Under the pieces are notes generated by a model, which was not told the DNA's origin, searched no databases, and saw nothing but the letters and a program-made list of their open reading frames with translations. DNA of 64,000 nt, from NCBI GenBank assembly GCA_040221095.1, contig JAVJVP010000016.1, forward strand, positions 62,001 through 126,000, given 5' to 3'. Positions 51,827 through 59,624 of this stretch are shown here, one piece after another (position 1 is the first letter of the stretch; each line of letters opens with the position of its first letter). A program made the position numbers and the translations under genes. Source of the stretch: UBA1479 sp040221095. Its GTDB lineage: Bacteria; Pseudomonadota; Alphaproteobacteria; Rhodospirillales; Casp-alpha2.

Positions 51827-52858
51827 TTAGTCCAGAAGACCGACGGAACGCATGTACTTCAGATGCGCGTCCAGGGCTTCCCGGGCGAGGGGGGATTTCC
51901 CGGCGAAATCTTCCCAGGCACCGACGGCGATCTTGCGGAACTTGGCGCGTTCTTCCGTCGTCCAATCGACCACGGTGACTTCGCTTCCCTTGCGCTGCAT
52001 GTCGGCGATCTTCTGATCTTCAAGATCGGCTTCACGGCGCATGGCGTCGTAGGCGGCCTGATACCAGACTTCCAGCGCCGTCTGACCCTGCGGGCCCAGC
52101 TTGTCCCAGACCTTCTTGTTCACGATGAACTGCAGAACGGCCATGGAATGAATGCCCGGGTAGATCGGATACTTGGCGACCTTGTACAGGCCCTGGGCGT
52201 TGTTGTTCACGTGGGCCGAGGCATCGGCGGCGTCGATGACCTTTTTCTCAAGGGCCGTATAGACCTCGGAGAACGGCAGCGACACGGGGGCCGCGCCGGC
52301 GCGCTTGAACACTTCGGCGGCCAGACCTTCCGGCGAACGCACCTTCACGCCCTTGAAGTCGGCGACCGACTTGATCGGAATGGTCGACACGAAGGCTTCC
52401 TTGGCGTAGGGGCCGCAGCCGACGACGTGGACCTGACCCTTGGTGTACTTGTCATACATCTTCTGCAGGATTTCCTTGCCGCCGCCGTACTGGCAGAAGG
52501 TGCGGACCTGATCGACCGTGTCGTAGCCGGCGATCAGATCGCCGATCACGGCGAAGGCCGGATCGCGGCCCGAGAAATAGGAAACCGCGTTCAGGTCGCC
52601 GTCGAGAATGCCGTTGGCCACGGCGTCGATGGTTTCGCGGTGCGGGACAACGGCCTTGGTCGGCAGGACTTCGATCTTCACCGTACCAGCGGTCATGGCA
52701 TCGAGTTTCGGCGCCCAGGTGTCCGTCATGAAGCGGTGGGCCCAGTCGCCGGCCTTCGAGCTGGCCTGAACTTTGAGCGTTTTCGCGGCGGCACCGCCGG
52801 TCGTTCCGGCAACAACCAAACCGCCGACGGCAAGCGCCATCAGAGTCTTCTTAAACAT
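51827..52858 (-). CDS. TRAP transporter substrate-binding protein DctP
   Basis: A 343-residue periplasmic binding protein. A signal peptide (1-25, MALAVGGLVVAGTTGGAAA) is followed by the DctP fold: KAGDWAHRFMTDTWAPKLDAMTAGTVKIEVLPTKAVVPHRETIDAVANGILDG, SYFSGRDPAFAVIGDLIAGYDTVDQV, IPIKSVADFKGVKVRSPEGLAAEVFKRAGAAPVSLPFSEVYTALEKKVIDAAD (the family arginine in KVRSP is the usual carboxylate contact) and VNKKVWDKLGPQGQ. First gene of the TRAP operon, 158 bases from the divergent gntR; the intergenic palindrome is the likely operator. Confidence 0.95.
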   Translation of the reverse strand: MFKKTLMALAVGGLVVAGTTGGAAAKTLKVQASSKAGDWAHRFMTDTWAPKLDAMTAGTVKIEVLPTKAVVPHRETIDAVANGILDGDLNAVSYFSGRDPAFAVIGDLIAGYDTVDQVRTFCQYGGGKEILQKMYDKYTKGQVHVVGCGPYAKEAFVSTIPIKSVADFKGVKVRSPEGLAAEVFKRAGAAPVSLPFSEVYTALEKKVIDAADASAHVNNNAQGLYKVAKYPIYPGIHSMAVLQFIVNKKVWDKLGPQGQTALEVWYQAAYDAMRREADLEDQKIADMQRKGSEVTVVDWTTEERAKFRKIAVGAWEDFAGKSPLAREALDAHLKYMRSVGLLD

Positions 52859-52922
52859 AATCCTTGGATCTCCCTAAACTTGGTTCTTATGACGGTGATA
52901 TTGACTTCACCCTTACTGAAAT

Positions 52923-52936
52923 ACTAATATATTAGT
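52923..52936. promoter_or_regulatory. GntR-type operator palindrome
   Basis: ACTAATATATTAGT, a perfect 14-bp inverted repeat, sits almost midway between the divergent dctP and gntR starts (65-78 and about 80-94 bases away) in an AT-rich stretch. FadR-subfamily GntR regulators bind such palindromes, so it is probably the operator for both directions. Confidence 0.65.
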
Positions 52937-53016
52937 TACAGAGTCAAGCGCAAAGCTGGCTCGCAGTTGCAGCAAAAACCTTGCATTTGCGCCGTTTTTC
53001 CGGGGATTCCGAGCAC

Positions 53017-53727
53017 GTGACTCCTGATGCGACAGGCCTGTTCAAAGAGCGCCCCGCCCCACCGAAAGGCGGCCGTCTGACCGCCGTCCAGCAGATCTAT
53101 CAAAGCCTGCGCGACCAGATCGTATCCCTCGACCTGCCGCCCGGCACGGTGCTGCAGACGCGCCAGATCGCGGAGAAATTCGGCGTCAGCCCGACGCCCG
53201 TGCGGGAAGCTCTGATCCTGCTTGAGGAAGAAAGCCTGGTCGACGTGTTTCCCCAATCCCGCACCTGCGTCTCCTTCATCGACGTGCAGAGTGCGCGCGA
53301 AGCCCATTTCCTACGCCGCAGCGTCGAGGTCGAGATCGCCCGCACCCTCGCCATCGGCATCACAGACAATGACATCGACGCCCTGCGCGCCACCATCGGC
53401 CGCCAGAAGGCCGCCCTTGCCGCCAGCGACCTGTCGGCTTTCCTCCCCGCCGACAACCGGTTCCATGAAATGATGTACGAAATAGCCGGCGTCGGCGGCT
53501 TGTGGGATATCATCCACGCGCGGCGGGCGCATCTGGACCGCCTGCGCCGCCTGCACCTGCCGACGGAAGGCAAGGCCGCCCGGATCATCCGTGACCACGA
53601 AGCGATCCTGGACGCCATCGCCGCGCGCACTCCCAACGAGGCAGAGGCCGCCGTGCGCGCCCATTTGAAGGACACGGTATCCGCGACCGAGGAAATGCGC
53701 GCCGTCTTCCCCGAATATTTCGGATAG
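53017..53727 (+). CDS. GntR family (FadR-type, FCD domain) transcriptional regulator
   Basis: A 236-residue regulator (with the GTG start at 53017; a TTG at 52981 would give 248). The winged helix-turn-helix spans about 20-85: AVQQIYQSLRDQIVSLDLPPGTVLQTRQIAEKFGVSPTPVREALILLEEESLV. The all-helical FCD effector domain follows (EAHFLRRSVEVEIARTLA, FLPADNRFHEMMYEIAGV with likely metal ligands, IIRDHEAILDAIAARTPNEAEAAVRAHLKDT). FCD domains bind small carboxylates or sugar acids. It sits at the centre of the two divergent catabolic gene sets and probably controls both. Confidence 0.93.
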   Translation: MTPDATGLFKERPAPPKGGRLTAVQQIYQSLRDQIVSLDLPPGTVLQTRQIAEKFGVSPTPVREALILLEEESLVDVFPQSRTCVSFIDVQSAREAHFLRRSVEVEIARTLAIGITDNDIDALRATIGRQKAALAASDLSAFLPADNRFHEMMYEIAGVGGLWDIIHARRAHLDRLRRLHLPTEGKAARIIRDHEAILDAIAARTPNEAEAAVRAHLKDTVSATEEMRAVFPEYFG

Positions 53728-53772
53728 GCCAATATCCGGAAAACACATACCACGCAGACAAGGAAACATCCC

Positions 53773-54672
53773 ATGACCACCGATCCCGTGATCGCCGACG
53801 AACAGGTCGCGGCCTACCGGACCAAAGGCTACATCGTCGTCGAGGACATCTATTCCCCCGCCGACGTCCAGGAAATGCGCGGCGCCCTCGACGGCCTGAT
53901 CGCCAGCGCCCGGGGCCTGACCGACCATACCGACGTCATCGATCTGGAGCCCAATCACACGCCCGACGCCCCCCGCGTGCGCCGCATCAAGGAGCCGTTC
54001 AAGAACCACGACGTGTTCAACCGCATGGCCCGCCACCCGCGCCTGATCGCGGCGCTGACGACGCTGCTGGGTCCGGCGTTCCGCATGCACGGATCGAAGA
54101 TCAATCTGAAGTCGGCGGAATACGGCTCGCCCGTGGAATGGCATCAGGATTGGGCTTTCTATCCCCATACTAACGACGACGTGCTGGCCGTGGGCGTGAT
54201 GCTCGATGACATGACCGACGAAAACGGCCCGCTGCTCTGCGTGCCCGGCTCGCACCAGGGGCCGACCTACGACCACCATCAGGACGGCCGCTTCATCGGC
54301 GCCATGGACCCGGACGTCCCCGGCGCCAACCTGGACAGCGCCGAGGCCATCACCGGCCCCGCCGGGGCCTGCAGCTTCCATCACGCGCGCACCATCCACG
54401 GCTCGGGCCAGAATACCTCGGGCAAGGGCCGCACCCTGCTGCTCTACCAGATCGCCGCCGCCGACGCCTGGGACATTCGGGGGTTCGGCAAGGCCGCGTC
54501 CTGGGACGAATACGCCGCCACCTTTATCGCCGGCGAGCCGACGCTGGAACCCCGCGTGGTGCCGGCCCCCATCCGCCTGCCCTACCCGCCGCCGCTCAAG
54601 GGCGGGTCGATCTACGAAAGCCAGTCCCTGGCCAAGAAGAAATTCTTCGGCGCCAAGACCGCCGCCGAATAA
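53773..54672 (+). CDS. Phytanoyl-CoA dioxygenase (PhyH) family protein
   Basis: A 299-residue Fe(II)/2-oxoglutarate-dependent oxygenase. The iron motif is H124-Q-D126 in WHQDWAFYPHTN; the second histidine and the 2-oxoglutarate arginine lie in CSFHHARTIHGSGQNTSGKGRTLLLYQ. Members hydroxylate CoA esters, amino acids or organic acids. There is no signal peptide. The gene starts 45 bases after gntR and is followed by the hydroxyacid dehydrogenase and AtuA genes, so hydroxylation may open the degradation route. Substrate unknown. Confidence 0.92.
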   Translation: MTTDPVIADEQVAAYRTKGYIVVEDIYSPADVQEMRGALDGLIASARGLTDHTDVIDLEPNHTPDAPRVRRIKEPFKNHDVFNRMARHPRLIAALTTLLGPAFRMHGSKINLKSAEYGSPVEWHQDWAFYPHTNDDVLAVGVMLDDMTDENGPLLCVPGSHQGPTYDHHQDGRFIGAMDPDVPGANLDSAEAITGPAGACSFHHARTIHGSGQNTSGKGRTLLLYQIAAADAWDIRGFGKAASWDEYAATFIAGEPTLEPRVVPAPIRLPYPPPLKGGSIYESQSLAKKKFFGAKTAAE

Positions 54673-54718
54673 CCCCACCCGCCGACCACGCCCACCCAAG
54701 AAGAAAACCGGAGCCCCC

Positions 54719-55699
54719 ATGGCCAAGAAAAAAGTACTCATGACCGAGCGGATTCACCCCGCCGGACACGCGATCCTGGACGCCCGCGACGACATCGAGG
54801 TCGTCATCGCCGATGACGTCAGCGCCGAAGGCCTGACGAAAGCCGTATCCGGCGTGCACGGTATCGCCGTGCGCACGGCGCAGCTTCCCGAAGCGGTCCT
54901 GGCCCATGCCAACGACCTGCAGGTCGTCTCGCGCCACGGCGTTGGCTGCGACAACATCGCGGTCGACCATCTGACGGCGCGGGGTATTCCGGTCTGCATC
55001 GCGTCGGGCGCCAATGCGCGCTGCGTCGCCGAACACACCATGACCATGATGATGACCCTGGCCCGCGACCTGACCGGCCAGACCGCCGCCGTCCGCGAAG
55101 GACGCTGGGCCGACCGCGGCACCTTCAAGGCGAAGGACCTGTACCGCTCAACCATCCTGATCGTCGGCTACGGACGCATCGGGCGCCTGCTCGCCCCGCT
55201 GTGCAAGGCCTTCGGCATGGATGTCGTGGTCGCCGACATCATGCTCGACCGCGATCTCGCCGCCCAACAGGGCGTGCGGGCGGTCGAGGATTTCCGCCCC
55301 GAACTGCCGACCGCCGATTTCGTGTCGCTTCACGTGCCGCTGGACGACACCACCCGCCACCTGATCGGCCCCGATGAACTGGCCGCCATGAAGCCGGGCG
55401 TCATCGTCATCAACAACGCCCGCGGCGGCGTGGTCGATGAACAGGCGTTGGCCGACGCCCTCGACAGCGGCCATGTCATGGGCGCCGGGGTCGACGTGTT
55501 CTCGCAGGAACCGCCGCAGGACGGCCATCCCCTGGTCAACCACCCCCGAACCGTTCTGGCGCCCCATAACGGCGCGGCGTCGTTTCTGGCCCTGGAAGCG
55601 GCGGCGGCGATGACGGCGCAGAACATCCTGGATCATTTCGACGGCTGCCTGCAGGACGAGATGATCTTCAACCTGGACGGCCTGAATCGGGCGTCCTGA
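54719..55699 (+). CDS. D-isomer-specific 2-hydroxyacid dehydrogenase
   Basis: A 326-residue NAD(P)-dependent dehydrogenase. Rossmann motif VGYGRIGRLLAPL near residue 150, then NNARGGVVDEQALADAL and FSQEPP, and the catalytic histidine in LAPHNGAAS. It resembles phosphoglycerate or hydroxypyruvate dehydrogenases but is single-domain in length. It oxidises a 2-hydroxy acid or reduces a 2-keto acid; adjacent to the PhyH gene, it may act on the hydroxylated product. GGAGC precedes the ATG. Confidence 0.93.
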   Translation: MAKKKVLMTERIHPAGHAILDARDDIEVVIADDVSAEGLTKAVSGVHGIAVRTAQLPEAVLAHANDLQVVSRHGVGCDNIAVDHLTARGIPVCIASGANARCVAEHTMTMMMTLARDLTGQTAAVREGRWADRGTFKAKDLYRSTILIVGYGRIGRLLAPLCKAFGMDVVVADIMLDRDLAAQQGVRAVEDFRPELPTADFVSLHVPLDDTTRHLIGPDELAAMKPGVIVINNARGGVVDEQALADALDSGHVMGAGVDVFSQEPPQDGHPLVNHPRTVLAPHNGAASFLALEAAAAMTAQNILDHFDGCLQDEMIFNLDGLNRAS

Positions 55700-55724
55700 C
55701 GGCCGGCGACGGGAGGAATTATTC

Positions 55725-57101
55725 ATGACCGCATCCACGGTCTACATCGGCTCCGGCGCCGGCTTCGCCGGTGATCGCATCGACGCGGGTCTGCCCGTGG
55801 TCGAAACCCTGGCCCGGCGCGACGGCCCGAAGTATCTGATCTTCGAGGTCATGGGTGAACGAACGCTCGCCATCGCCCAGCGCATCAAGATGCGCAATCC
55901 GGAACTGGGCTATTCACCCTATCTGGAGCCCTACCTGCGCGGCGTGCTGAAGGCCGCCAAGGACTCCGGCGTGCGTATCGTCGCCAACCTGGGCAACGCC
56001 AATCCGCTCGGCGGTGCCCGGAAGACCTTGGAAATCGCGAAGGAGCTCGGCATCGAAGGCCTGCGCGTCGCCGTGGTGCTGGGCGACGACCTGCTCGGCT
56101 TCATGACGGCGGAAGACGTCGCCGGTCTGCCGACCATCGAGGGCGTGACCATCGATGGCAAGGAAATCGTCGCCGCCAACGCCTATCTGGGGGCGCGGCC
56201 CGTAGCCGAGGCCCTGACCCTCGGCACCGACGTGGTGCTGGTCGGACGCACGACCGACGCGGCCCTGGTGCTGGGGCCGCTGATCCATGAATTCGGCTGG
56301 GCGGAAGACGACTGGGACCGCCTCGCCGCCGGCACCCTGGCCGGGCATCTGCTGGAATGCGGCGGCCAGATCACGGGCGGCTATTTCTGCGACCCCGGGT
56401 TCAAGGACGTGCCGGGCATGGACGAACTGGGCTTCCCCATCGGCGAAATCGGCGCCGACGGCTCCATCGTCATCACCAAGGCGGAGAACACGGGCGGCCT
56501 CGTCACCAGGGCCACGGTGACGGAACAGATCCTTTACGAAATGCACGACCCGGCGGCTTACCTCACGCCGGACGTGGCGCTCGACGTCACCGGCGTGACC
56601 CTGGCCGACGATGGCAAGGACCGGGTGCGCGTTCTGGGCGCCAAGGGCCATCCGCCGCCGGAAACGCTCAAAGTCACCGTATCCGCCGACGGCGGCTGGC
56701 TGGGCGAGGCCGAATTGACCTATGCCGGACCCAATGCCCTGGCCCGCGCCAACCTGGCCGCCGACATCGTGCGCAAGCGCCTGGCCAGCCGCGGCGTCAA
56801 AGACCCCGTGCGGGTCGAGATCGTAGGCGCGGGTGCGGCCTTCGACAACGACGCGTCCGACCGCCAGCGCGGCGCCAACATGCCGCTGGACGGCGAATAC
56901 CGCCTGCGCGCCGCCGTGCGCACGGCGGACAAGGCGACGGCGCAATACGTCAACGACGAGGTGCTCAGCCTGTTCTGCTCCGGCCCGGCGGGGGGCGGCG
57001 GCTACCGCTGTTCCGTCACCGGACAGGTCAACACGGCCTCGGTCCTGGTGCCGCGCGCACCGGTCGAGGCCCAGGCCAAAGCCCAGGAGGTGACGGCATG
57101 A
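55725..57101 (+). CDS. AtuA-type (DUF1446) protein
   Basis: A 458-residue protein of the AtuA family, named from acyclic terpene utilisation. N-terminal VYIGSGAGFAGDRIDAGLPVVETLARRDGPKYLIFEVMGERTLA, RIVANLGNANPLGGARKTLEIAKELG, and GRTTDAALVLGPLIHEFGWAEDDWDRLAAGTLAGHLLECGGQITGGYFCDPG are all typical. Biochemical function is undefined; it is found with acyl-CoA and organic-acid catabolic genes. The stop overlaps the start of the small companion gene (ATGA). GGGAGGAATT precedes the ATG. Confidence 0.9.
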   Translation: MTASTVYIGSGAGFAGDRIDAGLPVVETLARRDGPKYLIFEVMGERTLAIAQRIKMRNPELGYSPYLEPYLRGVLKAAKDSGVRIVANLGNANPLGGARKTLEIAKELGIEGLRVAVVLGDDLLGFMTAEDVAGLPTIEGVTIDGKEIVAANAYLGARPVAEALTLGTDVVLVGRTTDAALVLGPLIHEFGWAEDDWDRLAAGTLAGHLLECGGQITGGYFCDPGFKDVPGMDELGFPIGEIGADGSIVITKAENTGGLVTRATVTEQILYEMHDPAAYLTPDVALDVTGVTLADDGKDRVRVLGAKGHPPPETLKVTVSADGGWLGEAELTYAGPNALARANLAADIVRKRLASRGVKDPVRVEIVGAGAAFDNDASDRQRGANMPLDGEYRLRAAVRTADKATAQYVNDEVLSLFCSGPAGGGGYRCSVTGQVNTASVLVPRAPVEAQAKAQEVTA

Positions 57102-57466
57102 CTGATACGCTCACCCTGCCCCTGCACGCCGTGGCCCATGGCCGCGCCGGCGACAAGGGCAACCGCTCCAACATCTCCGTCGTCGCCTATCTGCCCGAGG
57201 CCTTCGCCCACATCCGCGATCAGGTGACGGAACAGAAGGTGCTGGACCTGTTCCGCCACAAGGGCGCGACCCAGGTCACGCGCTATGAGCTGCCCAACCT
57301 GAACGCGCTCAATTTCGTCATCGACGACGCGCTCGAAGGCGGCGTCAATTCCGCCCTGACCCAGGACCTGCACGGCAAGACCCTGTCGTTCCTGTTATTG
57401 GGAGAGATCGAGGTCACCGTGCCGCGAAGCTGCGTGCCGGCGGGGTCGCGTTATCTGGCGGACTGA
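57098..57466 (+). CDS. AtuA companion protein (C-terminal ferredoxin-like fold domain)
   Basis: A 122-residue soluble protein: LPLHAVAHGRAGDKGNRSNISVVAY, FRHKGATQVTRYELPNLNALNFVIDDALEGGVNSALTQDLHGKTLSFLLLGEIEV. In longer AtuA proteins this is the C-terminal domain; here it is a separate gene overlapping the AtuA gene by 4 bases (ATGA), so a two-chain complex with 1:1 translation is likely. It converges with the LysR gene 8 bases away. Confidence 0.85.
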   Translation: MTDTLTLPLHAVAHGRAGDKGNRSNISVVAYLPEAFAHIRDQVTEQKVLDLFRHKGATQVTRYELPNLNALNFVIDDALEGGVNSALTQDLHGKTLSFLLLGEIEVTVPRSCVPAGSRYLAD

Positions 57467-57474
57467 TCCGGATT

Positions 57475-58434
57475 TCAGGCGGTGCCCGCGCCGGGGCCGC
57501 CGTTGAGGAATTCCGCGTTGTCCTGGATCAGGGTCTTCAGGAAACTATGCACGTTGCGGATGCGCGGGATGTGTTCCAGGTCGTCGTGGATGCTGAGCCA
57601 GAAATCCCGCTTCACGCAGAGCCGGTCGGCCAGCACCCTCTCCAGGCGCGGGTCCTGATCGGCGACGAAGGTCGGCTGCATGGAAATGCCCATGCCCGCC
57701 GCCGCCGCGTGATACTGGGCGACCAGGCTGGTCGACCGGAACACGATATTCTGGTCGCGCAACACGTCCGACATCCAGCGCACCGCCGGAATCGCCACCA
57801 GTTCGTCGATATAATCGATGAAGCGGTGGTGCTGCAGGTCCTCGATGGTCCTGGGCCGGCCATAGCGGTCCAGGTAGTCCTTGGAGGCGTAGAGGAACAG
57901 CGCGAACTCGCCGATCTTTTCGCTGGTGATGCGATGGCCGCTCGGCCGCGGAAAGCTGATCAGGACATCGGCCTCGCGCTTCGACAGGTTGACCCAATGA
58001 GAGGCCGTGACCAGTTCCACGTTGATCGACGGATGCTGTTCGTACAGCCCCAGCATGCGCGGCGCCAGGTACAGGCTGCCGAGGGCCTCCATGGTCGCGA
58101 CGCGGATGGTGCCGCTGACTTCGGCCGTCTCGCCGCTGAAGGTCGCGGCGATCTGGGCGACATGGGCCTCGATTCCCTCGGCCTCGCGCAGCAGGTCTTC
58201 GCCCCGGTCAGTCAGCAGGAAGCCGCCCGGCGTGCGCTCGAACAGCTTGGCGCCGAGCGCCGCCTCCAGCGCCTTGATCCGCCGCCCGACGGTGGAATGG
58301 GTCAGCGACAGCGACCGCGCCGCATGGCTGAGCGAGCGATGACGCACCAGGGCCAGGAACAGCGCGATATCGTCCCAATCAAAGCGGGACAGCTCCGAGG
58401 CATAGGCGCGCGGTGTCGGATCCTGCTTGGTCAC
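57475..58434 (-). CDS. LysR family transcriptional regulator
   Basis: A 319-residue LysR regulator. The helix-turn-helix lies at about residues 18-76 (FDWDDIALFLALVRHRSLSHAARSLSLTHSTVGRRIKALEAALGAKLFER), followed by the co-inducer domain (IRVATMEALGSLYLAPRMLGLYEQHPSINVELVTASHWVNLSKREADVLISF). It belongs to the branch with an extra N-terminal acidic/basic leader. It is 30 bases downstream of the nitrilase gene in the same operon, so it probably controls nitrilase and Liv genes rather than the convergent AtuA set. Confidence 0.93.
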   Translation of the reverse strand: MTKQDPTPRAYASELSRFDWDDIALFLALVRHRSLSHAARSLSLTHSTVGRRIKALEAALGAKLFERTPGGFLLTDRGEDLLREAEGIEAHVAQIAATFSGETAEVSGTIRVATMEALGSLYLAPRMLGLYEQHPSINVELVTASHWVNLSKREADVLISFPRPSGHRITSEKIGEFALFLYASKDYLDRYGRPRTIEDLQHHRFIDYIDELVAIPAVRWMSDVLRDQNIVFRSTSLVAQYHAAAAGMGISMQPTFVADQDPRLERVLADRLCVKRDFWLSIHDDLEHIPRIRNVHSFLKTLIQDNAEFLNGGPGAGTA

Positions 58435-58464
58435 GGGTCGGCTCTCCTGGACTGACGGGCGACT

Positions 58465-59511
58465 TTACCCCGCCGCGGCTTCGTCCTCCAAGGCCCCGGC
58501 TTCAAGGGCCGCGAACGGCATGGCGCGGCCCGATCCGCCGACGTCGTCGAACTGGGCCGGCGCCTGGTCGCGGCGCCGCACGGTCAGCCCGAACACGTCA
58601 TATCGGTTGTAGTAGCCGGATACGTCGTGGAACTGCTTGGGCACGATGCAGTCGTCCAAATCAATCTGCTCAATCAGCAACTGATCCTCGTCCTTCGAAC
58701 TTTCGGCGATGGCCAGGCCGCTGGGCCCGACGATCATGGACACGCCGGGGGGCGATTCCTTGACGATGCGCAGGGCATCGCCGTTGATCTCCGAAATGAT
58801 CTCGTAGGCGGTGTCGTCCAGGCGCGCGGCGCAGACGATGTTGAACACCTTGCCCTCGAACGAATGGGCCGCCGCGCGGATGCGGTTGGCCGACGCCAGG
58901 TCGTAACGGTCGTTGGCCGAGGGCTCGTGGGTCGGCCATACGGGCGGATAGCTGGAAACGTGTATCTGCTCGCCCTGGGCGATCAGGCTGAAGCGCGCCA
59001 GCGGGTTCGTGTTCTCGCCGCAGATCAGGGCGCCGATGCGGCCAAGCGGCGTGTCGACCACGCGTAGGCCCGCGCCGTCGCCGTTCGACCACACCAGCTT
59101 TTCATAGAACGTGGGCACCAGCTTGCGGTGATGATTGAGGATCGAGCCATCGGCCCCGATCAGCAGGTTGGTGTTCCAGATGCAGCCGACGCTGCGGTCC
59201 GTGGACTCGCTGATACCGATAGACACGATCATGCCCGTGTCCCGCGCCGCCGAGCAGATCCTCAGGATCTCCGGCCCCGGCACGCGGATCGACTGGCTGA
59301 CGAACCGTTTGAACAGGTCGTGGTTATGGATCGGCGCCGCCAACGCCGGCCACACGGGAAATCCGGGCACGAAGGATTCCGGAAAGGCGATCAACTGCAC
59401 GCCTTGCGCCGCCGCCTTGTGAATGTAGTCGCAAACCTTGTCGACGGTTGCGCGGGCGTCGAGATAGACCGGCGCGAGATGGGCCGCCGCGACCGTGATT
59501 TTCTGGTTCAT
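58465..59511 (-). CDS. Nitrilase-family carbon-nitrogen hydrolase
   Basis: A 348-residue nitrilase. The triad is E45 (AFPESFVPGFPVW), K130 (HHRKLVPTF) and C164 (ALICGENTNP), placed as in aliphatic/aromatic nitrilases, where the cysteine is followed by GEN. NPLARFSLIAQGEQIHVSSYP and YSFEGKVFN-like AHSFEGKVFNIVCAA support the nitrilase branch over amidases. It hydrolyses nitriles to acids and ammonia. It is downstream of the Liv binding-protein gene, suggesting the compound is imported by the ABC system. Confidence 0.92.
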   Translation of the reverse strand: MNQKITVAAAHLAPVYLDARATVDKVCDYIHKAAAQGVQLIAFPESFVPGFPVWPALAAPIHNHDLFKRFVSQSIRVPGPEILRICSAARDTGMIVSIGISESTDRSVGCIWNTNLLIGADGSILNHHRKLVPTFYEKLVWSNGDGAGLRVVDTPLGRIGALICGENTNPLARFSLIAQGEQIHVSSYPPVWPTHEPSANDRYDLASANRIRAAAHSFEGKVFNIVCAARLDDTAYEIISEINGDALRIVKESPPGVSMIVGPSGLAIAESSKDEDQLLIEQIDLDDCIVPKQFHDVSGYYNRYDVFGLTVRRRDQAPAQFDDVGGSGRAMPFAALEAGALEDEAAAG

Positions 59512-59528
59512 AATCGGTCTCGTGTTGT

Positions 59529-59599
59529 CGCAAGGGTGCGCCGGCCGTCTCCCCGTGGCGCGGGGAAAAAACGCAGGTGGAGACGGCCGGCCCCTTGCG
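59529..59599 (-). terminator. Long intercistronic hairpin between the ABC binding protein and nitrilase
   Basis: Inner stem of 13 perfect pairs, GCCGGCCGTCTCC (59540-59552) with GGAGACGGCCGGC (59579-59591), and an outer stem of 7 pairs, CGCAAGG (59529-59535) with CCTTGCG (59593-59599). The loop holds six A (a U-run on the transcript) and a nested CCCCG/CGGGG. It follows the binding-protein gene by about 25 bases and probably attenuates or stabilises the transcript before the nitrilase gene. Confidence 0.7.
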
Positions 59600-59624
59600 G
59601 GGTTTCAGGTACCGCAGGCGTGGA

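Noticed and set aside
49809..51830. A 673-codon plus-strand frame opposite the TRAP permease
   Set aside because: Gln/His/Asp-rich antisense of transmembrane codons, with no motif and no ribosome site.
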